Shown: piece by piece, positions 47,639 to 57,066 of the stretch
How the letters are laid out: each line of letters begins with the position of its first letter
Numbering within the stretch: position 1 is the stretch's first letter
Assembly (NCBI RefSeq): GCF_947495455.1
Contig: NZ_CANLZC010000014.1
Coordinates: 1 to 64,000 of the forward strand
Origin: an uncultured Shewanella sp.
GTDB lineage: Bacteria; Pseudomonadota; Gammaproteobacteria; Enterobacterales; Shewanellaceae
Direction: 5' to 3'
Length of the DNA: 64,000 nt
Translations under genes and position numbers: made by a program
The notes under the pieces: model-generated
Seen by the model: only the letters and a program-made list of their open reading frames with translations
What the model was told of the DNA's origin: nothing
The model's database searches: none

Positions 47639-49246
47639 TTATGCTATGTTTTGTTTTATGACAGATCCAGGTGAATTGACTTGCTTTAAGGCATGCTCTG
47701 CAAAGCCGACTCCAGCCACTTCATACAAGTTATAGACACTGTCAACCCCGGAACCTTTAAGAGACTCAACATCTTCACTGTAACGAACAATAGCACTAAA
47801 CTTACCTTTGTAATTAAGCTGCTTTAATTGTTCTATCGCAAACAAATTACCCGCATGATGTGGCATGGCGAGTAAGACGAGTTCAAGATTTGGCGCATCG
47901 TCGAGTTTTTCCCAAAAATCAACATCGGCAGCATCGCCCTGTAGTACATTACGTCCTTCTTTATTATGAAAATCAACCACTTTTTGTTTATGTTCTATGC
48001 CTAAGACTTCATTAGGATACAAAGCATTGAGCTCATCAAAAGCACCAGAACCAATGCGTCCCATTCCCAAAATCAGAAAGCGCGGATTCCCCACGGGAAT
48101 GGGGCTGTCTTCAGGGTGTAATTTCGTTTGCTCTAAGCCTTGTAAGCGGCGAGGATTTTGTTGGTAAAGTTTGTTTGCTAGTGTATTTAATGGTGCAGCA
48201 AACAGAAAACTTAAACTAATGGCGACGGCAATAATGACCATCCAGTGGGGCGGTAACCAGCCTTTATAAGTGGCAACGGCGGCTACAATCAGTCCAAATT
48301 CACTATAGTTACTGAGGTTTAACGCAGTGAGTAATGAGGTACGAGCCCGTAAATGAAAACGCGTGAGTAAGTACACAAATAATGCAATTTTAATGGGAAC
48401 AAGGAGCACTAAAATACTGGCAAGACCTATGTCACTTAGACTCGGTAATCCATTTAAACCAACGGTTAAGAAAAAGGCAATCAGAAAGACTTCTTTAAAA
48501 TAAAACATGGATTTTGCCAATTCTGACGACTTTTTATGCCCGGCCAAAAACACACCCATGATCAATGCACCCAGATCCGGTTTAAGCCCGACCAGCTCAA
48601 ATAATGAACCGCCCATAACTAATGCCATGACGAGCCCAAAGAGTACCAGTAATTCTCCATGACCCACTTTATCAAATACACGGTAAATGATGGGCTTAGC
48701 CAGCGGTAAGAGTAGTAATCCCAGCGCCCACCAAGAGGGGATGGCGCCTTTTGAAATGGTTAAAAAAGCCACGGCAAAGATATCTTGCATGATCAAAATA
48801 CCAATGGCCACTCGTCCGTAAAGGGTTTGCATATCCCCTTTATCTTCAAGAATTTTGACAGCAAAAATGGTGCTAGAAAAACTTAATGCAAAAGCGAGTA
48901 AGGCTATTTGGGTATAAGCTAAATCGGTGAGTTGTTCGAGTCCTATCCAGCCCAATAGCTTGAGTAATGGAATGAAAAATAACATCGATCCCATTAAATG
49001 TAAGCTTGCACCTGCCCAGACTTCGGCCTTAAATAGACTGCGTAAATCTAACTTAAGGCCAATAGCAAATAAGAGCAAAGTGACGCCTAAACTGGCTAGT
49101 GATTGTAATAGCGGTAAACTTTTTTCATCGATACCAAAAATGTACAGAATAAAACCCGCTGCAAGATACCCAATCAGGGGCGGAAGGCCAATACGCTTAA
49201 CAAGCATACCGCAAATAAGGGTGGTGATGAGAATGGCGGGTTCCAT
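47639..49246 (-). CDS. CPA2-family cation:proton antiporter with RCK (TrkA-N) domain
   Basis: 535 residues with about 12 transmembrane segments (1-385) typical of KefB/KefC/YbaL transporters, including FALSFSSTIFAVKILED and LKPDLGALIMGVFLAG. A cytoplasmic Rossmann RCK domain follows (about 395-535; FLILGMGRIGSGAFDEL is the nucleotide-binding glycine motif, IEHKQKVVDFHNKEG follows). It probably exports K+ or Na+ in exchange for protons. It lacks a KefF/KefG-type partner gene nearby, so glutathione gating cannot be claimed. Single gene. Confidence 0.87.
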   Translation of the reverse strand: MEPAILITTLICGMLVKRIGLPPLIGYLAAGFILYIFGIDEKSLPLLQSLASLGVTLLLFAIGLKLDLRSLFKAEVWAGASLHLMGSMLFFIPLLKLLGWIGLEQLTDLAYTQIALLAFALSFSSTIFAVKILEDKGDMQTLYGRVAIGILIMQDIFAVAFLTISKGAIPSWWALGLLLLPLAKPIIYRVFDKVGHGELLVLFGLVMALVMGGSLFELVGLKPDLGALIMGVFLAGHKKSSELAKSMFYFKEVFLIAFFLTVGLNGLPSLSDIGLASILVLLVPIKIALFVYLLTRFHLRARTSLLTALNLSNYSEFGLIVAAVATYKGWLPPHWMVIIAVAISLSFLFAAPLNTLANKLYQQNPRRLQGLEQTKLHPEDSPIPVGNPRFLILGMGRIGSGAFDELNALYPNEVLGIEHKQKVVDFHNKEGRNVLQGDAADVDFWEKLDDAPNLELVLLAMPHHAGNLFAIEQLKQLNYKGKFSAIVRYSEDVESLKGSGVDSVYNLYEVAGVGFAEHALKQVNSPGSVIKQNIA

Positions 49247-49432
49247 GATACTCCACTTTTGGTTAGTTAATAAATATAAAGCACAACAATACGAGATGGC
49301 CTTTTTAAGAGCACTATCATATTCATAAAAAGCTTAGGTTTAAATGGGAAAAAGACCTGAATTTAACATTTTCTAATTGGCTTAGACTAAAGAAGGCGGC
49401 TGTCAGCGACCGGAATGTAAGTGTGACAACAA

Positions 49433-49455
49433 AAAGTGAGCAATAAGCTCACTTT
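49433..49455 (-). terminator. Terminator of dsbD
   Basis: AAAGTGAGC / GCTCACTTT with an AATAA-type loop, followed on the minus strand by TTTTTG, about 20 bases past the dsbD stop. Confidence 0.85.
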
Positions 49456-49474
49456 CTATTGTTTTTTATAACCT

Positions 49475-51316
49475 TTATTTAATCTCAAGAAGCCTATCGA
49501 GATGTTTAGCAAAAGGTTTTGGTTTCATAAAACCAGTGACAGTTAAGGATGTAACTTGTTCTCCTTGACGATTAAACATTAACAAGGTGGGCAAACCTAA
49601 TACATGAAAGTGCTCTAATAAGGCAATATCGGTAGGATCGTTTTTGGTTACATCCGCTTGCAATAACACCATTTGATCCATACGTTGTTTCACATCGCTA
49701 TCTTGAAAGGTGATGTGCTCAAATTCTTTACAGGCGACACACCAGTCAGCATAAAGATCTAGCATAACGGGTTTACCGAGTTTTGCCGCTTTGGCGATTT
49801 CGACTTCAACATCCTCAAGGGATTTGACCTTGATAAAGCCTTTTTCTTGGGGTGGGTTTATTTGGCTATAGGACTGAAAGCCTAATTGATGCATGACAGA
49901 TTGAAAGCCAAATGAAAATACTGCTAACAAGCTCAATATTAATATCACTGAGCGCGCGGTTTGCTTCCAATTAAAGCGGGTGAGCTTATTTTGGTGCATC
50001 AAGTAACCTATGAGTGTGGTACCCCACAGAGCCCATAAGACGTCTGTCAGCGTGCCAGCCCAAATACGGGCAATCAACATAATGGAAACGGCGATGAGTA
50101 AGAAGCCGAAAACCGTTTTTATTACATTCATCCATTGGCCTGCTTTTGGCAATAATTTACCGCCAGAGGTTCCCATTATTAGCAGTGGAAGCCCCATTCC
50201 AATGCTCAGCACATAAAGGGCTAAAAAGCCAAGTATCAAGTCTCCTGTTTGTGCAATATAAATTAAGGCGCCAGACAGTGGTGCCGTGGTGCACGGAGAA
50301 GCCACTAAGCCTGAAATGGCACCCATAGCAAAAACCCCGATAAGGTTGCCGCCTTTTTGGGTATTAGAGAGGTTGTTCATTTTATTTTGCCATTTAGCTG
50401 GCAAAGTTAAATCATACAAGCCAAACATGGATAAACTGAGAATGACAAATAAAATGGCTAATACAATTAATACGGCAGGATGTTGTAATGCCGCTTGGTA
50501 TTTCATGCCAGCCGATGCCACCACTAACCCTAATAAGGAATAAGTGATTGCCATACCTTGTATGTAAGCCATAGACAAGGTAAAGGCTTTTGCGGTTGAG
50601 AGCTTTTGTCCTTGGCCGACGATTATTCCAGATAGAATGGGGTACATAGGGAAAACACAAGGGGTAAGCGCTAAACCAATCCCCAATACAAAAAAGCTGA
50701 TTAATGTCCAAGTTAAGCTGCTGTTCTCAAACATTTGACTGAGACTAATTTGCTTTGATAACACTTGGTTATCATCATCGTCTGTAGTGGATGATGTAGC
50801 AGCTTGGTTGCTCTTGTTTTGTGCTATGTTTGTCTTTGCAAGGCTATCACTTTGAGGATGTGAAGTGATCGCGTTGAGGGGAATGTCACGTGTGGTGGGA
50901 GGATAACAGAGTTTATCCTCGGCGCATCCCATAAAGGTGACAGCTAATACTCCATCATTGCTAGCTTGAGTTAAACTCACAGGTAAAGTGACAAAGTCAT
51001 AGTAGACTTGCTGCTCACCAAAATAGTCATCAAAGTGGGTCATTCCTTTGGGCAAGTTAATGTCTTTTATTTCAGCATTAGTGGCTGAAAACTTAAGTTT
51101 ATCCCGATACAGATAATATCCTTTGGCAATGGCAAAATGAATTTTGACTTGATCACCTTCTTGTTTGAAATCCATTGAAAATGCTTGATCAACTGGCAGC
51201 AGTTCGGGTTCACTTTTTAAAAAGTTGAGTCCACCTTGATCGAAAAGTCCTTCGGAATAAGCTAAGGGACTGAGTAGCAGTAATTGAGCCAGTAGGATTA
51301 AAATAATTTTTTTCAT
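49475..51316 (-). CDS. dsbD: Thiol:disulfide interchange protein DsbD
   Basis: 613 residues. Signal peptide is 1-21. The periplasmic alpha domain has C131/C137 (MGCAEDKLCYPP). Eight membrane helices carry LTPCVFPMYPILSG and SPCTTAPLSGAL, the membrane cysteine pair. A C-terminal thioredoxin domain has DWCVACKEFE. DsbD passes electrons from cytoplasmic thioredoxin to DsbC, DsbG and cytochrome c maturation. ATG 51316 starts the signal peptide; an upstream start would add 19 non-signal residues. All catalytic cysteines are present. Confidence 0.96.
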   Translation of the reverse strand: MKKIILILLAQLLLLSPLAYSEGLFDQGGLNFLKSEPELLPVDQAFSMDFKQEGDQVKIHFAIAKGYYLYRDKLKFSATNAEIKDINLPKGMTHFDDYFGEQQVYYDFVTLPVSLTQASNDGVLAVTFMGCAEDKLCYPPTTRDIPLNAITSHPQSDSLAKTNIAQNKSNQAATSSTTDDDDNQVLSKQISLSQMFENSSLTWTLISFFVLGIGLALTPCVFPMYPILSGIIVGQGQKLSTAKAFTLSMAYIQGMAITYSLLGLVVASAGMKYQAALQHPAVLIVLAILFVILSLSMFGLYDLTLPAKWQNKMNNLSNTQKGGNLIGVFAMGAISGLVASPCTTAPLSGALIYIAQTGDLILGFLALYVLSIGMGLPLLIMGTSGGKLLPKAGQWMNVIKTVFGFLLIAVSIMLIARIWAGTLTDVLWALWGTTLIGYLMHQNKLTRFNWKQTARSVILILSLLAVFSFGFQSVMHQLGFQSYSQINPPQEKGFIKVKSLEDVEVEIAKAAKLGKPVMLDLYADWCVACKEFEHITFQDSDVKQRMDQMVLLQADVTKNDPTDIALLEHFHVLGLPTLLMFNRQGEQVTSLTVTGFMKPKPFAKHLDRLLEIK

Positions 51317-51676
51317 ATGTGAAGTCGTTTCTTTTATCCAGTCAAAATACAAAATGGGTGAGGATAGCAGCAAAGCCTATGTTTCTTAAAAATGATTAAT
51401 GACACGTCATTATACGGGGTTTACTGTATAAAAGTTAGTCTTTGAGCAATACCTCGCTAATTGATGTGCTATCTAGGGTGTTTTCATCCGTTAGTTTTTG
51501 AAATTGGTGTTAAGATTAAACTATCGGATAACATGTACTCTGTTTACTTTCAATGAATCTAGCGCTGTGGCTGTGTGAATAGATGTCACTCCTCAGTTTA
51601 AGTCATGGAATAGAGAAGACCCGATAATATGGATGTATCTTTCATCTTTTTATTGTTTAATCAATGTGAGGTCTGC

Positions 51677-52231
51677 GTGTTTTTACTCATTCTATTACTT
51701 TTTATCGTATTACCCATTTTGGAGTTAGCAGTATTAATCCGTGTTGGAGAAGTATTAGGAACCTGGCCAACAGTGGGACTGGTGATTTTGACTGCGATTG
51801 TTGGGATCTCTTTAGTTAGAAGTCAAGGGATCCATACCTTGATGCAAGTGCAAAAGAAATTATCCAATGGTGAGGCGCCTGGGCAAGAAATAGTTGAAGG
51901 CATGATGCTGGGACTGGCGGGGTTATTACTTGTAGTGCCAGGTTTTATTACCGATTTTATTGGCATCTTATTATTAACACGCTTTATACGTATTCCTGTG
52001 GCCGGATTTTTATATAAGCGAATGCAGCTTAAAGTGGTGGCGAATGGACGTGGAAGCATGGAGGGACGCCAGCAATCGCCTTTTGGTGGCGCTTCTCAAG
52101 GTCAAACCTTTGATGGTGATTTTGAAAAAAGGCCCGATCCCAGTGATAAACGACCCGAAAGCCATCAAGTTGAAGCTGACGATAAAGTCGCACCACATTC
52201 CAATGATGACCCCAAAAAACCCTCAGAATAA
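51677..52231 (+). CDS. fxsA: FxsA family membrane protein
   Basis: 184 residues from GTG 51677, six bases after GAGG. The first 120 residues hold FxsA membrane segments (FLLILLLFIVLPILELAVLI, VGLVILTAIVGISLVRSQG, MLGLAGLLLVVPGFITDFIG). The C-terminal third is polar and disordered. In E. coli FxsA relieves phage T7 exclusion by the F plasmid when overproduced; its normal role is unclear. In Shewanella-type genomes it usually precedes groESL, which is not the case here. It ends four bases before the convergent kinase gene. Confidence 0.88.
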   Translation: MFLLILLLFIVLPILELAVLIRVGEVLGTWPTVGLVILTAIVGISLVRSQGIHTLMQVQKKLSNGEAPGQEIVEGMMLGLAGLLLVVPGFITDFIGILLLTRFIRIPVAGFLYKRMQLKVVANGRGSMEGRQQSPFGGASQGQTFDGDFEKRPDPSDKRPESHQVEADDKVAPHSNDDPKKPSE

Positions 52232-52235
52232 TGAT

Positions 52236-54101
52236 CTAGGTGGGATTACGTGGCAAAAAAGCTTTTGGGTTTTTCGGGTAAAAATGATCTGGTAGATGGG
52301 AGATGGCATGAAATCGGCGCGTGCTTTTATAGGGCAGTTTCATGAAGCCTGAAACGCCTTGGCCTTGAATTTTTTTCACATGGCTTAGGATCCTGTCGAG
52401 ACTGGCTCGAAAAGCCGCTTGTTTTCTGGGATTAAGAAGCCGTAAATAGCTATGGATTTTCATATGATTTGGTAAGGCTTCAAAAATAATACAGCCAGTA
52501 TGATGAATTTTGTTGATATGGCTGAGCTCATGCATAATTTCAGGGGGCAGTTCCAGATTTTCTTCGGGATCGGGACCATCTTCAAAGTAAGAGTGCAAGC
52601 GGGATTTATTTTCCATAAAGGGCGCATTTCCTATTTCAAAAGGCAGTTGCTGTTCCGGGGCCAAAATGAAAGGGTCCTGCGTGCTTTCTCTTTCAATATG
52701 CAGCGTATCTTTTGCATTAAAAAAGCAGGCTTTAAAGACCCCTAGACGTTTAATGCCTCGAGCAAGTGTTACCATATTATTTACGGCTAAGGTAAAGGCG
52801 GCTTTCTCTTGTGCATGCAATTGCGCTTGTTCATCATGGCTTAAGTGAGCCTGATGGGAATAATATAAATTAAAACTGGAATCGATAAAAATACCACTTT
52901 CACGCCAATGTATGACTAAGCCGCCCACAATGGGATATTGCGCGAGTCTACCCACAGCCACAATAAAGCCTTTTTCAGTATCGCCCATGCCCGCTAAAAA
53001 GTTACGGTAGTATTTTTCCAGCTCTCTGTCATCCATATTGGCAATAGGCTCGTCCACATTATGCTCTTTTAAAAAGGCTTTTCTTGAGCTGTAAGTCACC
53101 GTTTCCACTTGTTGTGACGTGTGTTGTGTCCAAATGGGAATATCAGGCTCCATGGGCACTGTTGGCAGCTGGGGTAAATGCAGCCAAGAGTGATGAGACA
53201 TGCTTCTTAAAAAGTAATCTCCTGCTTTTAAGCGAATAAGGGGATTCGGACTGAGCATGCCTGTTAATGTGTTGGCCAATTCAATGGGTAAGCCTATGCT
53301 AGTGGGCGGGATCACTTGACTGCCAAAACGGCTTGCTTGGCCTGAGGCGAGGGCATAAAGGGTTGCGGCTACGCCTTGCTCGTCAAATCTTGGGCTAGAT
53401 AATGCGCCATTGAGCTGCTCATCACCAATAAAATACACATCCCCCATTCTGGCATTAGTGTGCTGTTGATCGCTAGACATCACATCCATCACATTACCAT
53501 TAACCGGATTATCATGGACATCCCGTTGGGCGAATACCGCCGATCCCCAATCGATGAGGGACAGCTTTCCTGTTTTGATGTCGTAAACTAAGTTTGAAGG
53601 CTTAATGTCCCCATGGATCAGTGGGCGACCGTGATGCAAATACAATAAAATGTTAGCCAATTGCCGTGCAATGTTCATGATCATGGCCACAGGGAGCTTG
53701 CCTAAACGGCGACACAGTACATCTAAATCTTCTCCCGGTGCTTTTTCCATCACTAAAATGCCTTGTTTACCCACGCGCTCAAACTTTATGAGTCCGGGCA
53801 CATTTGGATGAATAACCTGTGACAACATAAAGGCTTCTTCTTCCAGCCTATCTTGAATGCTCTGGGGTAAGGTAATGCGAGAAAACTTAAAGACATGGGC
53901 TTGGTGTTCACTATTAATACCAGAAAAAACAAAACCATAAGCGCCTTTACCCACTAACTCAATATTATGATACCCAAGTTTAATCAGCTCTTGTCGACAC
54001 AGACGGATCCACGCCTTATGTTTACGGGCATTGTCAGCCGTCAGTAAATAAATCGATTGCTCTTCAGAAATATAAAAGTGTTGCAGCTCGGGTGTTTGCA
54101 A
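52236..54101 (-). CDS. Hanks-type serine/threonine protein kinase
   Basis: 621 residues. The kinase domain spans about 40-330: glycine loop GKGAYGFV (51-58), invariant Lys K72, catalytic loop HGDIKPSN (D165, N170) and DWG (184-186) in place of DFG. The activation-segment equivalent is long and includes RMGDVYFIGDEQLNG. The C-terminal 270 residues (from about 345) have no recognised domain, no membrane helix and no PASTA repeats, so the protein is cytosolic. Neighbours give no target: it is convergent with fxsA and divergent from the exoprotein locus 286 bases away. Confidence 0.85.
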   Translation of the reverse strand: MQTPELQHFYISEEQSIYLLTADNARKHKAWIRLCRQELIKLGYHNIELVGKGAYGFVFSGINSEHQAHVFKFSRITLPQSIQDRLEEEAFMLSQVIHPNVPGLIKFERVGKQGILVMEKAPGEDLDVLCRRLGKLPVAMIMNIARQLANILLYLHHGRPLIHGDIKPSNLVYDIKTGKLSLIDWGSAVFAQRDVHDNPVNGNVMDVMSSDQQHTNARMGDVYFIGDEQLNGALSSPRFDEQGVAATLYALASGQASRFGSQVIPPTSIGLPIELANTLTGMLSPNPLIRLKAGDYFLRSMSHHSWLHLPQLPTVPMEPDIPIWTQHTSQQVETVTYSSRKAFLKEHNVDEPIANMDDRELEKYYRNFLAGMGDTEKGFIVAVGRLAQYPIVGGLVIHWRESGIFIDSSFNLYYSHQAHLSHDEQAQLHAQEKAAFTLAVNNMVTLARGIKRLGVFKACFFNAKDTLHIERESTQDPFILAPEQQLPFEIGNAPFMENKSRLHSYFEDGPDPEENLELPPEIMHELSHINKIHHTGCIIFEALPNHMKIHSYLRLLNPRKQAAFRASLDRILSHVKKIQGQGVSGFMKLPYKSTRRFHAISHLPDHFYPKNPKAFLPRNPT

Positions 54102-54387
54102 GGCCCATCCCCCATCATGATGGCAAGCTTATTATCAAAGAGTATACTCCAGAAGCTGAGAATAAATATCAATGGATCATCGCTTGGTGAGAACAGAAAG
54201 TCATGATGGTGACGAATATTGAGTAAATGACTCTCATTATTTTGTATCTATTAAGTTCTTAGTGTTTCATTTTTGTTGAATTTGTATCATTGCCTGTGGA
54301 TAATAGACCTTTGTATTATAACCAATTGTATTGTTAAATTTGGCAGTTGGTTACATCCCCACCATTTTAAATACACAGGATGTTGTA

Positions 54388-57048
54388 ATGTCACCCTTAT
54401 CCAGAATAGTCAGACGAACATCAAGTTCGTTATTCTTGGTTTTACTTATTTACTTTCAATCATTTAATTTATTTGCATCAAATTATTCTATTGCAAGTAA
54501 TAGCCCGAATACGCAAATCAATTTTGAATCAAATACTGCGACAGATATGCTCATTCCAGCGCCAGCGGTTAATGGGGTATCGATGAACCTATTCAATAAG
54601 TTTGAAGTCTCAGGGCGCAACCTCATTATTTATAATGGCAATCGTGAAACTGGAGCCATGAGTAATGAAGATGCCGCAAGCTTAATTGTGATTGAAGCGC
54701 CAATACTGTCACTGGCCAATCACATTGAAATTTTAGGCGCGCCTGCCGATTTACTCTTAGTGAGCCGTGGTTCAAATAAAACCTTGCGTTGTCATCAATG
54801 CAGCTTTGACAACGTTGGGCGCTTAACGCTCACCGTTGCAGGTTACAATAGTGTTTCAAGTATTCAAAATCATGGCAATATTGGTCGATTAACCACTAGC
54901 TATAATGGTGTGGTGGAGATTAACCAGCTTTCGGCGCCGGGAGTGCAGTCATTAGAGTTGATTGCTGACAGGGTATATACCAATGGGGTGATCGACTTGA
55001 ATCTTAAAGCCGATAGTCATCCAGAGGGGGGCTTTATTGTTCACCCACAAGGTCGCAAAATAGTGGGCTCGGGCGGGATCAATATTTATGCGGGTGATAT
55101 AGCGATTAACTATGCCGATTTATCAGTGACAAATGTAGAGGTGAGTGATCACAGTCTTACGATTAAGGGGCAATTATCGGCGGCAAGTATTGGCATTACC
55201 AGTCCTTCGCATATCACATTGGATCCAAGCAGTCAGCTGAATACCTCATCGGATTTGCTGGCCACTAGTACCCATAATAATAATTTTTATGCTCCCATTG
55301 AAGGCATTTACATTCAAAGCATTAAAGCTAGAAGCAGTACCAAAGATTATGGCGTGTCGCTTAATGGCCGCTTGATATCTGACAATATAATATCGGTGAA
55401 ATCACTGGATAATATTCACCAAAATGCCAGCATTATTAGCCGTGATCTGCGTTTAATGAGCAAGGATGATATTATTCAACGAGGCTATATTCAGGCCAAT
55501 CTGGTTGAAATGGCGGCAAGACGTTTAATCAATACCTCGATCATAGAAACCTCAAGTTTAAATGTGGAAACCCAATACAATATTCATAACAGTTTTGGTG
55601 GTGACATCAGTGCTAAAACGGCGGTATTGAAATCGCAACAAGGCTATGTGGTCAATGGTTCTCGCAGTCAATACCAATCTTATCCTTTAACGACACAAGC
55701 CTTGCCGTTATCGACGGATCTGACTTCGTTTTTACATGGTATTTATTACGATGTAAAAGAGTCAGGTACCCGCTCCAGTAAACTCTCCGCCCATATTCGC
55801 GCCAACACTTTGTCCATCGATGCTAAGGCCATTGAAAACATCAATCCTTATTCATTAACTCGCCCGTCTTCAACCAGTTGGAATGCGGGGATCATGATCA
55901 ATAACGCCAAAGCGCAGCAAGTCTCCATTCAAGTGGAAAATCAACTGGCGCTTAAAGCCAGCCAATATATTCTCAATGCCTCTGCCATTATCGGCTTAAA
56001 TCAAGCGGGACAGTTTACGGTCAATACTCCAAAACTCAGTAATGAGCGCTACCGTATTCAGTTTGAAAATTACATTTTTAATCAAGTTACTCATACAGAT
56101 GATGCAAGTGTGGATCATGATGGCGCCAATGTGGGTACCACCACTAAAGTGATCGCTTATTCACCGCCTGGGCGTTTGTATTCCTTTGGTAAATTGCTGT
56201 TCAGTAATGGCAATGATGGTAACAATGTCAAAGAGCAATTTATCAATGAAATGTCCTATTTTGAGGTGTTTGCCGATAGCCATTTTTATAAAACCCAAAT
56301 TCAAAGCATAGGCCTAGAGATCACTCAAGATTACGATGCAGTTGCACTAAGTAATGTTAAAGATTGTCTGCGTTACCGTACCTGTGAGGGTGATAATATC
56401 AGTACCGTCGCCGAAGCCGAAACCTTAACCGTGTTTGGCCGTAACGTGTACGGCATTGATAATAGCTTACCCTCACAGTCCGATCTTGAAATCGATAACA
56501 TTAACGGCCAAGACGCAGCGGTTAAACGCGTGGTGGACGAATATTTAGCGCAGTTTTTTTATGATGAAATAAGGAAGATAAAGGGAGAGTACAGGCCTGC
56601 TTCCGGCTTTGCTAAATCGGTGAGTATCGAAGGGGACTTATTGAAGTTCACGGTAGTCCAGTGTCAGGAGTTTATTGATGGAGGTGGGTCAAAAGATGAA
56701 TCTTGTATTGCGTTTGATCGTGAGCAAAGTATTCCTGAACTATTAGGCGAAGAGGCCAAAGATAGAGAAGTGGGCGATACAGGTTACACCGATACTCAAT
56801 TCGTGGCGGCCAGTACTGAATATGTTAAAGGGATAAGTTATCAAGAAGCATGTCATGATAAGCCTTATGGAAACCTTTATAACAATACCTATATATCGTA
56901 TGCAATAAATCAGAAAGAAGATTCGGTTAATTTACTCTTTTTGCAGAAGGCTGTAATGAATGTGCCTCCACCTGTGATGGTTATTTCATTTGAAAATGAA
57001 TGTACTATCTCAGTCGCTATCGACAAATTAATGACTTATTTGCCATAA
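54388..57048 (+). CDS. TPS-domain exoprotein (N-terminal half of a split CdiA/FHA-like system)
   Basis: 886 residues from ATG 54388 (AGGA upstream). A signal peptide ends about residue 33 (FLVLLIYFQSFNLFA). Residues 35-260 resemble the haemagglutinin secretion domain of two-partner exoproteins: NGVSMNLFNKFEV, then a segment where the usual NPNGI reads VSRGSNK and CHQCSFDNVGRLTLTVAG, keeping the CxxC but not NPNG. The rest is beta-helix-like (SISI/N-rich strands) with paired cysteines near the end. No toxin domain. It is followed after 18 bases by a second large exoprotein that lacks the secretion domain. A TpsB (CdiB) transporter gene is not in the window. Confidence 0.72.
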   Translation: MSPLSRIVRRTSSSLFLVLLIYFQSFNLFASNYSIASNSPNTQINFESNTATDMLIPAPAVNGVSMNLFNKFEVSGRNLIIYNGNRETGAMSNEDAASLIVIEAPILSLANHIEILGAPADLLLVSRGSNKTLRCHQCSFDNVGRLTLTVAGYNSVSSIQNHGNIGRLTTSYNGVVEINQLSAPGVQSLELIADRVYTNGVIDLNLKADSHPEGGFIVHPQGRKIVGSGGINIYAGDIAINYADLSVTNVEVSDHSLTIKGQLSAASIGITSPSHITLDPSSQLNTSSDLLATSTHNNNFYAPIEGIYIQSIKARSSTKDYGVSLNGRLISDNIISVKSLDNIHQNASIISRDLRLMSKDDIIQRGYIQANLVEMAARRLINTSIIETSSLNVETQYNIHNSFGGDISAKTAVLKSQQGYVVNGSRSQYQSYPLTTQALPLSTDLTSFLHGIYYDVKESGTRSSKLSAHIRANTLSIDAKAIENINPYSLTRPSSTSWNAGIMINNAKAQQVSIQVENQLALKASQYILNASAIIGLNQAGQFTVNTPKLSNERYRIQFENYIFNQVTHTDDASVDHDGANVGTTTKVIAYSPPGRLYSFGKLLFSNGNDGNNVKEQFINEMSYFEVFADSHFYKTQIQSIGLEITQDYDAVALSNVKDCLRYRTCEGDNISTVAEAETLTVFGRNVYGIDNSLPSQSDLEIDNINGQDAAVKRVVDEYLAQFFYDEIRKIKGEYRPASGFAKSVSIEGDLLKFTVVQCQEFIDGGGSKDESCIAFDREQSIPELLGEEAKDREVGDTGYTDTQFVAASTEYVKGISYQEACHDKPYGNLYNNTYISYAINQKEDSVNLLFLQKAVMNVPPPVMVISFENECTISVAIDKLMTYLP

Positions 57049-57066
57049 GCCGTGACAAGGATATCC

